This document shows, in pieces, positions 40,101 to 55,000 of a DNA stretch of 64,000 bases. The position numbers and the translations under genes are program-made. The notes under the pieces are model-generated. The model made no database searches. It saw nothing but the letters and a program-made list of their open reading frames with translations, and was not told the origin of the DNA. The DNA lies in NCBI RefSeq assembly GCF_020536995.1, contig NW_026273357.1, positions 112,001 to 176,000 on the forward strand. Reading direction: 5' to 3'. The stretch's first letter is position 1; each line of letters opens with the position of its first letter. Source of the DNA: Dreissena polymorpha. Lineage: Eukaryota; Mollusca; Bivalvia; Myida; Dreissenidae.

Positions 40101-43100
40101 AATAATCATACTTGTCACTCACATTTCACATTGCTGTTGGGAGAACAACTTCTATAAAAACTATATTGTGCAAAGTAAAATATTGTCGACATCACTATCT
40201 TAGAATGTCGCAATTCTTACATGTGTTTAAAAAGCAAACAGAGCCGTGTGATTGGAAAATAGCGTCAACTTCATAATGAATTGTCAGTTACATAAGAAAA
40301 CGTCGTGTGTGATATTAACATAATCATACGTACCGATCCTGTTTCGGTGTATCTTAAAAAATGCTCCTCGTCGAGCGCTACCCACACGAATCCCTGGGTC
40401 GTTATACCGTTACACACCCCAACGGTGTAGATTTTGTTGCCGTCTCGAAATGTTAGAGCGCAGACGCAGACAGTGAGAGAAGACTCACATTTCTCCGTCT
40501 TGAATTGAACCTGTTTAAAGTATATCATGTCATTTGTGGGCTGCTAATGCTTTGTTTACCATGTCAGTAAAATATGGCATATAAAGGATCTTTGAAAGTT
40601 GTATTTTATTTATAATTAAACCAATGAATGTGTCCGTAGTAAACGTATGCAGCCGAATGCCCACTTGTGTCTGAAAACTCCACTTGTGTAAAAAAATAGT
40701 GAATGTAAATATAGAGCGTACGTTCATACGCTGGTTAAGTTAATGTGTTTGTTAAGTTGAAGACATCTTACAGCAATACTTTTTAGAAATATGCAATAGC
40801 TCCGGTTGTCTAGAAAATTTTCTAAAAAAACATTTGGGAGTTCGCCACTTCGCATAACATTATTTCTTAGCTAAGCGCTATACAACTTAATTATGTAATT
40901 TAAATGCAAAAAGGGGCTTTTACTTCAGTTTTGTCGTCGAAAGCCGTTGAGCCAAAATATAAAGGTTCACTTGATTCAGCCTTAGCAATATTGTTTTAGT
41001 TATTCGCGGCTTAAGTTAAATATGTAATTTGATGCTGTAAACAGGGTCCATTAGTCCGGTTATAACGAAAACACCTGAACCAAAATATTAAAGTGAGTAA
41101 TATCAAATACTGAATGATATGTTCAAATGTTTAAAAGGTTTCATCTTTCTATCAGCATTACTTTGTTAAAAGACGCGTCACACAAACACATTTGACGGCG
41201 GACGGCAGAACGGATGGATGGAAAAAGTTAGAACGGAATATTTGAAGGGCGGAAAGATGAGTGGACAATGATAAAAATTTATGCCCACTCCTTAAGAGTA
41301 GGCATCAACATAGTAATTAAATATCTACCTCAACAGGGTATGCCAAACTTTTGAATAGCATAAACTCGCCGGTCACATCAATCGGGATGCTCCACGATCT
41401 TTACAAATATAAGAACACACAGACGTCAACAATTTCAAATTCAGCGATTTCGTGTGAATGTAATACGGTTTTCGTAACGGTTGTCATATACGTAAGAAAA
41501 TTAACTGGTTAAGACATTGCTCGTGCTTAAAGTCAGTTATTGATAAATTACATCGACTTATTGCAAAATTATGTGTTGATTGCTTAAAGCTTGTTGTTTT
41601 TGCTTTTTTCAACATATGTCAAGCTAGGGAAAACACTTATATGACTTACTGTTTTCCTTTAGTTTTGATCAACATGGGTTGTTTGTCGTGTTTGCTCCAT
41701 CGAATCGAACACGTACTGTTGGTCGTATTAGTATCGCTGACAATTATCTGAAGATACAAAATGACGAGTATACAAGTATCATGGCCAATTATTCCATTTC
41801 AAGACATATTAAGTTTCGTAACTTGATACTTGCTTATGTTCCTTGCATTTACAGAAAATATTTCGTTCCGTATAGTCATTATAAATAATTGCACGTGTAA
41901 ATCCTTGAGATAATACGTTTATTCGCAATCACGTGTTGACAACAATAAGGTGTCCAAAACGACAAAAATGAAAAACATCTATTTAACAGATATGTACGAT
42001 TTGTAGAACGCATTGCCGGTAGATCATTATTTTCTAGCATATACAACATTTAGCTGAAATGCTTTTTAAATTGACGTTCCATGAAGCGTTTACCTTTTGT
42101 GTTGGCAGGGTGTATGCCTCCCAAAGGGTGCTCTGTCCTGCGGAGGAAGGACAATATTCCTCAGTGTAACGATCATGTAAATGATGACTTTCCCTGGAAA
42201 CAATCCTCTTGTGATGTGTACCCATGCTTGTACCTGTATATTGATCATACAGGGAACCATAACGAGCACGGCTATATACATATTCCCATGACCCATACTG
42301 GTCAAGCCCATAACTTGTAACACCAACAATACGTGCTCCGCAAAGATAATGTTCGTTTGGATTTATCGTTGGAGGACACGTGTCGGAGTGTGAACGCTTG
42401 AGTGGGAACTCGATTACACATGCAACCGAAGAAACGGACGATGTGTTGTCATCGATGCAACCGATCGGAGTCGAGGGTATGATCGCCTGTTGTGATCCTT
42501 CTGTCGGTACGATAATGAATTGCTGCAATACAAACAATAACACATTGAAGACAGGCAAAGAATTTGCCTATACTTGTACAAAGTTGATAATTCGACATTT
42601 TTATCCATTCTGTTAAATACATATCTTTTTATAATAGTCCGTTTTAAACGGAATGGTTATTCAATAAAACCTATGTTTGATACAGGCAATTATAATATCC
42701 ACACATTCGATAATACGTATAAAAAAGCTTGATCTGTTTTATCTGTGCCTATGAGTAAATTTAAGGGTTTATTCTCATATTATAAAAAAAATCGATTCAA
42801 CTTGTAATTTCGTAAGAATAGTATACACATAAATAAATACTTATCATGTACAAGTATCGTGCATGCGGTTGTAGATTTAACTTACTGCCGGTACACCAGT
42901 ATCAATGCTGTTGCTTGAAACGGGCGTCGACCGACGTCCGAGCATCGTCAAAGACCACTCATAAGAACACTGGACCTAGCGGTTAAGATGTGAAATGTGA
43001 CAATGTTTTAGAGAACTAACTTTACTGCCAACTATCCCGGTTTTATGTTCGAGTTGTGGTTGGACATATGAAAACGTGGACACGTTTTATATTTAAACAA

Positions 43101-46100
43101 GTTTGCGTCGATGTAACGTTCTGTATAATGTTGTGTTATGGTTTGCCAGTTTGCTGTATTTAACTGGACTTGCTTTATGACCGGTCTGTGATCATACACT
43201 TTTCCTACCCAATGGCGATACAGTTATCAGTTAGCATGCTAATACTGTTTCCAGTAACGTACAACCTTCATTATTGTTTTCGATATAATATAATGTCAAC
43301 TCTGAATGTTTGAGTGGGAATCACAACGTATTTAGCAAGTAATTAGAGCACACATACAAATTTGACAGTAAATGATATAAAAGGAAAAAAACTGAGAAAA
43401 CTTATCATGCAAAAATCTGCGTATTATTTAAATTAAAAAATGAAAGAGAACTATATACTAGTTGTAGAGCAGTTTAAACAACATGATCGATAAATAAAAT
43501 AGTAAGAAAGCGCACAAAGGGCCCTTATTCTGCCAAAAGACGACGCAGCCCAAATTCATTAATTTACGATCATTTACACTTAAAAGTCATTACATAGTGA
43601 ACATTCTCCACCCAGTAGTTACATGTAGATTTTAATTCTAAACGCAAGCTTCGAGACGTACGCACGGACCTACTGACAATTGCAATATTGTTTGCCTCCT
43701 CATCCGTGAGGGCATAAAAACCGCCCTTCTTAAATATGAGATAGGGCAGAAGGATGTACAAATATTGTATGATAAATCCCCACACGTCACCGGACCGCCA
43801 CAACACCAGATAGCTAACCCTGTGCTCTTGGTATGAGGTTGGCTAAGTCTATGTCATTTCATGTAATGCTGATCTTTTTCGTATGATTCCGAATTATTGA
43901 GGTTGAATATTCCCGATTACAAGTACGAGCAAGTTTTTCTGTCTGAATTTAATGTATGTATAGGATCACTAATAATAAAATCTAACGGGTAATAAATTAT
44001 GTACAACGTGCATATATGTCAATAATTGACTACCTTAAACCCAATCACAGTCTGATGACAACGTTCCCGTAATATGCTTTCTGTAAGGTATGACTTTCTC
44101 AGATAGGGCCTCTGGAACGGACCGAGGGACACGCACAGATGGTCGTTGACGTACCTTTCGCATAACAATAGTTGTTACAATTACTTCCAAATAATACAAA
44201 TTACGTTACATCTAGATGCAATTATGTGTTTGGTAGTTGTTCTTCGAATCATTAAATAACTATTGTTTATCATATATTATTAACTCAATGAACGATACGT
44301 CAATTCTTGCATCCAATATTTATTTAGTATTTAGTGTCCAAACGTCTAAGGCGTAGTGATACATGAAGATCTGTTAAAACGATGCGGTCACATATAGCAA
44401 AGGCTCAATGAAGAACCCATACAAGTATCAAATTTGTATACACAACCTTTTTTAATTGAATTTACAAATTATTTGCATAGATGGTAAATTATTAACCATT
44501 ATCAATATATATATACATATATCAATTTTACTCCTTACCAGTTGATGGTGTAGTAGAAACCGTCGTTTAAGTAATAAACGTCACCGGTACACGTTCTGCA
44601 CGGGACATTACTGTGCTCTTCATCCAGAACACCACAAATAAAGTTTATTTTCGGTACACTGGTGTTAAAATTGAGATCTTGCGATAACTGGGCCCATCTT
44701 CCAGTGGCATTTCCTCCGGGGTTTGAGGGTTCACCGGTATCTAAATAATGGTCAAACAGTGAGAAGAATCATTACTTTGCGAACATAATAGACCGTTACG
44801 TATGCAAAATGATTTCGCGATAAAGACGAATACCATGTTTTGTTATGCATTACGTAAAATGCAAAAAATACTATTATTGCAAGTTGTATGCACAGTAAAA
44901 CACAGTGGCAATGCTTTATTTATTAATTATGTTAAATGTCTACATAAATAATTAGTGCAATCATGTTATTATCTCACAACGTCATGTTTAATCATTATGT
45001 TGTACTACCATTATGCTCATTATAATATATTTAGGAGTCAAAAAGTGCATTTATGTTAAACAAAGTAAAGTACGTTATCCCTACCGAGACAGAATCCCAC
45101 AAAAGCGACCGGCACCTTCGGTAGGAAGACGTGGTGGTCTGCACCACATTTGCGAATGGTGACTCGAAATTCGTCCAGTATTTTGCTCCTGTTGACAAGG
45201 CGCACATACCGTGTTACTTCACTACCGTCGGCGAGAGATGATATCACAGCTACAGGTAGAAAAGTTTTTATTTTTAAAGCAGTCTTTGTCAAATACATGG
45301 GTACGAATAAATAAATTATACCTTTCTAAGCACTGTTCGAACCTTATGCGAATGTGGACAAAGGATTATGCGATGTTTCAGATTAAAGCTAATGGATCTT
45401 GGATAAACATTTTGAATACAAAATTTAGTTTCAATATCAACGTTATCCATGTGAATACGGACGATTCAATTACTACGGGCCACTTGATTCAGTATATGTT
45501 ACTCACATGTCAAATAAATTGGCCAAATCGTTCCACATCCTCCCACGGGGATGCCGGACTGCGAGGAGAGCATGAAATGACCGATATTGTACCAACCCTC
45601 TTTCAATGTATCATCTCGGATAACCACTTCACGTTCGGACAGGATGTAGTTCGGTGATCTCCGTAGAATGTCGGGCAAATTCGGAACCTCTGCGTTGCAT
45701 GTGGTATCTCAGAAAACAAAGGAACTCAATGAAAATATTGTTCAGGTCCTTGCCTCTTCAGTTGGATACCCATATCAAGAAATTGACACTATTAATGTAT
45801 TATTCAATCATCGAAGTATAATCTTTAGTAGCAAAACCTAGCGCTTGTTTGTAAAACATAAATAAAACATAATTTTATAATCCATATAACTAAACGTGTG
45901 GGATGTGTGGTTGTATAAGTTGCTGAACTTAAAACGCTTGTCATATGAATAAATGATAAATCAAATGACAGCTTAAGTGTATAAAAGATTTACTCATAAT
46001 GCATCTGCCATTCAGCTCGCTATGGCCTTCTGCACACGAACATCTATTCGTAACCAAGTTGCAAAAATAGTCGCCTGATCCACAGTTGGCATCTGTTGTA

Positions 46101-48871
46101 CAGTCCCTCCCCCATACTGAAGATAACAAATAAATGCAAGAGATATTTCCTCATAATATCAATTAAACTTAAACAGAAGTATAAACAAATGTCACATTTT
46201 CATTATGCCCTAATAAATCATAAACATTGTACAAATACGAATTATGTGATTAGCTTATGTAGTTAGCTTTCTATAGGTTAATAAATTATATTATTTTATA
46301 TTATATGATTACATTACAAATAGTATTTACACTACGTAAAATATACAAAGATAGTTAACACAACAAATTGGTGTGAACGAATACTTAATAATTTATGTAA
46401 ATAACTGACAATAAATCAATCATCAACGACGATTTATTGAAAATCTACAAACATATGATGACATATTCTTATAATAATCAGCATGAACACCAATTAAATT
46501 AATATGTATAAGCTTAAAGTAGCATAAATACTTAAAATCAACGAATAGTTAGTACAATATAAACAAATAAAAATTAAAAATCAATGTCCCGTATAGCAAA
46601 AGCCAAAATGTCAATGCTAGATGTGGTATATTAACATAGATTCAGAGATACAAAATGCTCGTTTTAATTTTTTGTTGGAGCACTTTATTCCATTTTTATT
46701 TCCCGCAACGATATCTATTCATACGACACACGAACACTAACTTGGTAAATGAACATGTTTTCAATATATTGTTCCGCAAAAATAAAAAATGATCGTTTGG
46801 TTTCTCTTTAAATCTATGTTACCAGACCACATCTACCGTTGAAATTTATCTATTGCAATAAGGAACATTGATTTTTAATGTGTTAACTTTTTTCGAAATG
46901 TTGTACGAACTATTCGTTGATTTTAAGGGTAAATGTGCTTTTGATAAAACATGTTTTGATGTGTATAAATTTAGCTAATTTCTGCATACAAGGAAGACAT
47001 TTATCTTGTCCGTTGTCAAAGAAACCCTTCGCGCATGCGCAAACGTGTGTTGATGAGTCGCATCTGGCATTGGTCACGTGCTGACAGGGGGTGTCTGACT
47101 TACATTCTGAACCGAGATCTAAATGATAAGATCTAACTTTGAGTGTATGTACCATGAAATATAATGATGTTCTTTAATTATGTTTGAGTGTATGTACCAT
47201 GAAATATAATGATGTTCTTTAATAAGTAGGCTATATCAAATACATGATAAAAAACAGACAATATTGTCAGTCCAAAAGTGTCAATTAACGAGTACAAATA
47301 ATCTATGTATAACCTTAAATATTGTGGTACACATATTATAAAACTGGGCATATTTGATCTACGCCAGTGGTTAAAAAGAAACGCTCACTAGAAATAACAG
47401 GGTTTTCCATTTTCTAAAAAAAGAACCGTAGCCATACTGTATTTATTCGTATTTGATAAATATCAAAGCATTTTTAAATATATACCGAAATACACCGTTT
47501 ATTAATAATCAATATTTATTTGAGTCAAATAACTCATATTATTAAAACAAACGTTGTTTTCTAAATTAAAACTTCGACATCCCGGGTGAATCTGGTCATT
47601 CGGTCTAAAATGTTTTCATGTTGGTAAAAACAACTTTTCTTTTCAACTTACAATTGGTGCAGACACCATTCTTTTCATAGCCACGATTGCATATGCACAT
47701 GTTATTTCCGTCACAGTGCGTGTCGTTGCCAGGACAACTATCCGAACACGATAAACCAACCACTAAAGTAAAAAAACAAACAAATGCAAACTTTTTGAAA
47801 ATGATTAAGTATAATATATATGTAGGACAAGTAAACATATCAATAGAAATAAACAATAACACATAATAATCATTTGTGTTTAATAAATTAAAATCATTGT
47901 GTCCCGTTGTATATGGTAGGGACACACTTGTTCATGTTAACTTTATAATTCAATGTCAGAACGTTATGCATGAATTTGTGATATAATTATGTAAAAACTT
48001 CATTAAAAGTAGTTTCACTAACATGTTCAGCTTACAGTCTTATAATAAATGCGCGTCGCCGGACCTGTTTGTTGTGTGATGAGGTGCTGGGCATATCGGA
48101 TACATATTTTAAGTGCACATGCTACGTATGAAAAAGTTCTTAAACGTTAAGACATATATGTAAAAAATTTCACACACAACTATCACGATCCACTAATAAT
48201 TATATGTTATGAATGAAATGTTCGTTTGTTTTCGCTATTAATTCAGTTTGATTTTTCTTCAAACAACACGTGCCAAAATATTCGAAATGCCTAATGTTAA
48301 AAAGTTATATTAAATATATTTGTTTGCATTACGTCATGTAATACATGTTGACATCTAATGGACACACTATGGGACCAACATTATAATGCAGAAACCTCAA
48401 TGGATTACTTACATGGTTTGCAGGTGATTTCCTCGCGACCATAGTAGTCATAGTACACGTAATAGTTATATCCATTCTGAGTGCCGTTTATTCGGGCATA
48501 CATGTCAGCGCATATGCACGTTCCAGTTCTGTTTGTGTCGCTCGTGATATTGCATTTGAAAGTTGGTCCACAACAATCGTCGTCTTTGAAACATATGCTA
48601 CCCCAAACTGTTTTCAAATGACAGAACAGTAATATATTAATGTCATATCACACAACTATATGACTTCTAATAAACAGGTAACATATAAATACTTGTCTGT
48701 TTACACGCGACTTTTATTGCGTGCATAGTTAATATTATCTTATGAAAGTCATGCGGCGTAAACATATGTATTCTTTAATGATAATAATAATAATAATACA
48801 ATATGTATTATTTTGTTTTACTATTATTATTATCATTAGTATAATATTAATATTATTAGTTATTATTATTA

Positions 48872-48951
<80 letters not shown>

Positions 48952-48967
48952 TGTAGAAGTAGTAGTA

Positions 48968-49011
<44 letters not shown>

Positions 49012-49015
49012 TGTT

Positions 49016-49069
<54 letters not shown>

Positions 49070-52000
49070 AAAGTAGTAGTATCTTATTATCATCAGTGCG
49101 TAATAAGTGATTGTTCATTGCAGTTGATGGGTAGGAAAATGTTAATACAGTTGAACTACGTAAGATCGTCACCTCGTTCACAGTCTGTTCCGTCGGCGTT
49201 CCTTTCGTAACCAGGGCTACACTCGCAAACATTAGTGACGTCACAATAAAACGCGCTGTGATAATGTTTGTAGTAGTTCTTAACGTAAGACGCACCCCAC
49301 CATGAGAAGTAGTGGTAGCTGTAGCTCCAGTGGCTTGAATTGCCACAGGCTTTCAGGTTGTCACAATTGGAACCGAGCACTACAAATGATTCCATGTGAT
49401 TAGGTAATCTCAAGTTATACATCTCGACACGGTAAAATTAAAATGTAAAGTATAACGCACGTAAAGAAGCAATAAGTATTTAGTTACTAAGCTAGCGACA
49501 TAATATGGACTAAGTTATTGATGGTTTGTAATTGACGGCACGGTTCAAGTTGTTATATAAGAGTTTAAAGATTGGCAGTTTATTTTAGCAGAATACTCTA
49601 TATGCATGCTAACGTAAATGTGCAATGATCCTAACTTTAGGGACTATATTTTTAAAAATAAATATTAATATTTCTTATATCATATGCATACATATTCGCT
49701 GCATTTACATCAAGCATTTCAATAGGTTTTATAAAACATAGTAAACTACCTTTTTTGCACGCTAGATCGTTGACGGCATATCCAGGTTTGCACACACAAA
49801 TACCGTTGTATTCGGTGTTTCCCCAATTACTAAACCACATGCCGTCGTAATAGGCCCAGTAGCCGCAGTCCATACCAGCAATTGCTGCACAGTCCAGGTC
49901 GCTGTTGCATCCGGAAAGGTACGCTGAAATATTTTGATTTTTTAATTGCGTCCTTAATTTAAATTTCGTCCTTTGTGCACGCTTTTTAAAACTGGTAATT
50001 GTCTACATGCGAAATAATGTAATTTATGAAATAATAACAATACCAGTAATTACAATCTATCAGACATTTTTGAATACCCAATTTATATTTGTCATTACGT
50101 CCAATACATGTATCTATAAAGCCCTATAGACTATCAATTAATTATAACGGTAGTTTCCAATTTACAAAAAAAACCTACGGATTTGTCCCAATCGTTTAGA
50201 ATTGTCCGGACCGTTTCGATTGTCCTTGTTCGTAACTATGTACATAACAAGATCATCATTAAATACACAAATACACTCTTTCTTTCACTGTACTATTTGT
50301 GTTGCCGTTTACGAAATATTATTACTATGTGCATCATAAAAAGTCACCTGAAACACACGTTCCATCTCGCACCACAAATCCAGGTTCGCATTCACACAAC
50401 CCAGCTGAGTTACAAGTTGTGTTTGACATCTTGCCACAAGGTTTGGAAACACTGCAGTGCTTGTCCACGTCTACAAAATATGATTAGTCTTAATCGATAA
50501 CTACACATACCAATATAAAGTCCATATATCTTTTTCATTAACTCCACTGAAAACCACATTGGATTTATGAAAATATATCGATATATTTTTAAATGATTGT
50601 TTTTGCAATAACTGAACGTCGACTCGAATGTTTGAGAGGATAAGGGAATTATTAAAGTAAAACTAAGATAGGAGGAATGAATATCAAACAAACAATACAA
50701 GAATATTATATAATATAGTATATAGTGGTGGATAATTTTTCTTACAAGAAACACAACGACCGTTTTCCGCTACCCACTTGTCCGGGTTGCATTTACAGGC
50801 GTTTTCCATGCACTCGTAGCGTCCTTTCTTCGAATGACAATCCTCGATGTACTCACAGGCTCGATTCAAAACTACGAAGAGAATCATGTATAATTTTCAA
50901 AGACATACGCAACACAAAATAGTGAACAAATAAAGCTGAGTACGTAACAAATCAATGCAATCATTTGTTTTGTTTTTTTCTTACGGTATGAAGATAATTA
51001 TTGTAAATATGTTTAAATTCAACTTAATTTTGTTTGATCTCATTGTTTAAACTAGATGCATGTTGGTCACATGTCAAGTCCATTGTCGAGATCGAATTAT
51101 CTGGTTTATGAGTTTCTTAAGCTACAGAAGCAATATAGTGCCATTGTTTCAACATTGACATCTTAGCGTGACCTTTTCCTTCCTGTTATGAATACAGGTG
51201 CATATAGAGCGCACTATTCATCGTGACAATTCGCTCCAATGATACAAGTGGCTGATAAAAATGAATAAACAGCCTGAAAATCCAACACCTTGCTCACATT
51301 AGACCTTTGAACGCGCCACACGCAGACACTTTATGGTTGTATTTCGTTTCAATGTTTGTTTTTAATTCGTTTTAATTAATGATGGAAGCTGAACTTTTAT
51401 GCTGTCCATATTATAAACTTTAAACGACCCTCAGCTCTGACACACGTTCGGCACAAGTGTAGCAAACGGCACGCCGTCATCAACTGTTGATGGCGCTTTA
51501 AAATTGGTTCTTAATCTATGCAATATGAAAAACCAAATTAAGACATCAACAGCTATCTAGTACCCATATGTGGCCTTTGACCTTTAAATATGACCTTGAT
51601 CTTAGAATTGGAACACATATGTTGGGGGATAAAAAAAATTACATGTTTAATATTAGTGGCTTGGTTTCACTTGTTTCTACTGAATAAGGTAAGTAAACGT
51701 ATTTGAAACCATAATCTGGTAAAATTAGTATCAATTTACACATTTCTTTAATTTTCACACTACTCTCTCTGTTAAAAAAAGCGTAAAACGTACTCGCCGT
51801 GCAGTCACCGTTTCAAATAGAATAACCGTCAGAGCAGTCGCAGTGTCCTTGTTCGACGTTACATTCTGTGTTTTCTTGCCAACAATTCCTCTGGTCCTTA
51901 TTCGAACACAAATCTGCGAAATCACAGCAGTTCACTCATTTATAAACATGATAATAAATTGGGTCTATAAACAAGTTGTGTCAGTCCAAAACTTTTTCTT

Positions 52001-55000
52001 TAGACGATTTTTACAGCTGACATTTTTCTTTGCTTAACATTTTCGTAGAATTATTTGATATTTCATTAAAGTTTAAAATGTAATAACATATGTTAACAGA
52101 AGCATACAGTAAAAATGCATAGGTCTGATCTGAATTAAATCGGCCCATAGTGTACAATTTGTAGAAGTTTATGTCATTGTATCCGCACTTAAACTGAAAT
52201 AAATAGTTATAGGCTACACACGTAACTTGTAGTATCACAAAATAAATAAATCATTGGGACGAAGAAAAACATGTGCAAACAGTGAAAAGTAATTGTGAGC
52301 GTAATTAAGTCGAAGTACACAACTGTCATGTCTCCTACTCCAATTTTTAACAGTAGCGCTTTTTCAATATTTATCTAAAAAGTTTACACATTGTCAATAA
52401 ATTATTTAAGCAGATCCCTGAAAAAAAATAGTATTAATTTGAAAAGTTGTATTCCTAATTATTAGTACGGTTTGGAGTGTTGAAACTCATGTTCTTTTCA
52501 CTTAGTGTTCATGGACGATCGGATAATAAGTACTTTCATCACTCTATTTTACATAAATGTTATTGAAAACAACATAAGAATTATTCAGATTCGTACCTGG
52601 CTCGCAGAAACCGCTCGTCTTATTGCAATGAAGAAGTGATGACATACATGACGCATCGGGATTCGTGTCATTTGCAGCACACGTTCCTAAAACGGATCCA
52701 TTTAAATAGGATACTTCAGTAAATATGAGTTATTTGATTATCAAAGTTTAAAAAGAAATTGCTTCATATTTATAATATAGAGAGGCACATCTCAAGTAGC
52801 TGATAAGGTATCAATTATACTGACAACTGTATATCAATGTTAAATAATTTACACATTCATAGAAAATGCATCTTTTAACAGATACATGTAGTTAACTTGG
52901 CATTTAAGAACTTTAAATGTAAAGTTTCATAATAATCATACATGAAAATAACAAAATCAAGTTAATGTGTAGTAAAAACTTAATAATTCATATAAAAAAC
53001 AAAATATACAACTTATACAATGGTATAATGTAAACAAAGTAAGTATGCATGACAATTGGCATTTGCTTTTTGTTTTCTGTTAAAAATCTTTTGTTTTTCA
53101 TTATCAAAATTTCTTTAATTATGTATCATCTAATACGAATTAAGCTTTATTTCTTTAATATCCGTATTTGACTAATATATTGTGTTACTGATGCAATTCT
53201 GTTTTATGCATGTGATTTATATATCATTATTATTGTGACCCGTGATTGGTTTAATAAACAATTCTCATTCTAATTCTTATTCGTACTATTGTGTTAACAT
53301 TTTACTGTCAAAAATAATTGCAAATTTCTATTGAAACACGGTAGATCCCTAGAAAAAAAGTCGTACCCGCTACGTTGGTACATCACACCTACTGTATGAT
53401 GACATAACGCTGTTTCCAAAATCAAAGCAATGAATAGTTTGAATGTTCAGACGCTTTATCGAGACTAAACGTACAAAAAGCCTTTCTTAAATATTGAAGA
53501 CGATTAACTAAGTTTAGGAGAAACATAATATTTATTCAAAACATGAAATACACAGTTCGTATGTCAGTGATATGCCCATCTACCTTTTCAAGGCAAAATG
53601 AACAGTTTGATTGTCCAACGTGTTATCTTCTATGCGGAGCAATGAACATACCTAATTAAGATGTCTACCATGGGGCGTTGCGTTCTTCAGTAGCCTTATG
53701 TGTAAATACTTTTTCTCAGTTCGGTAAGGATAATTTTTTAACATGACCGGTCATGTATTTTAAAGTTGTTGCTTTTTTGGCGTAATCTACAGCTTAAAAA
53801 AGACTTTTGGACTCGACGATTCAACGGGAATACAACACCGCATCCAAATAATATGTTCACGTAAATATTTCTCCACGCCATGTGATACATTTAGAGTTGA
53901 ATTGTTCATTGTTTTAATTTACACGAATATGTCGAACTTTTATATTATATGGATGTTTTGGATAAGATGGGCCTGTAATCATAAGGCCTGGCTTAAGGAA
54001 TTTGTAACGGCTTCATTTGCTGCTAAGTGAGTCAAGTTTAACAAATTATTTCATTTAAACAAAATGATGCGTTAGTCTGATTTTTTCTTAAGATTTCGAC
54101 AGCAATTGTAAAGAGATATCCAATATGGAAAAACCACTGTCCGTAGTTTAGAATAAAACATAAATAAGTCGACGAATTGCCGGACCCGTGGAATCCATAC
54201 TAATGCGTGTATTGATGCGGTATATACAGTAAATTATTTGATATCAGTCAAACATCACAATACAATTACAAAGTAGGTTGCAAACTTACGTCTGACGCAT
54301 CGCCAATACATGCTTCTATCGCAGACACTCCACCAAAGGTATTTCGAACATTTGGCATTGTCGTTGCACCATGAGATTGGTGATCCATAGTACGGGTCAG
54401 GTATCTTGATGTCTGAATGTTAAAATATATGCACTCGGATTATTTATCAATGCACGTATTGAGAATATGCAATCAATTAAATAATAGCCTATATGAAAAA
54501 GTAGAAAAGCCATAAGAAAACACTATATACTGACTATGAATTAATTTCAATTATTGTTATATATTGGTGAAGTTAGAGTGAAATAAAATAGTTTAAGTTC
54601 AGTTGCTGCTATTTGCTTTTTCATATCTGTTATGAAAGTTCTCAAGAAAACATGCTTATGTGTTGCTTTCATTGATTTGATTAAAGTTAATAGTACACAC
54701 TATATAAACACCCTTGCTGTGGTGTAATTTTATTTTTTAATTGTGGACATTTGCCAGTAATATCATATGATTTTACAAATGATATCTTGTGTATCACCAT
54801 TTCCGAATTGCAGAAAACTCAACATTATGTGCATACTTTTTTGTTAACAGTTCATGCCCCTGTGGCATTGACTTTGAATAGATATATTTCATAATCGATA
54901 GGAGACTCTCTTTGCACAAGATAAATCATTAGACACATTGATATTATCGTTAAATGTATCTTTTTATATAACGTGTAAACGGATTTTATGTTGAAATCCC

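Noticed and set aside
42081-42329. 79-residue frames on both strands
   Set aside because: They are shadows of the real minus-strand exon 42094-42522 in other frames.
48735-49346. Long poly-Leu, poly-Ser and poly-Tyr open frames
   Set aside because: They are translations of the trinucleotide microsatellite and of the antisense or wrong frame of the EGF exon at 49173-49379.
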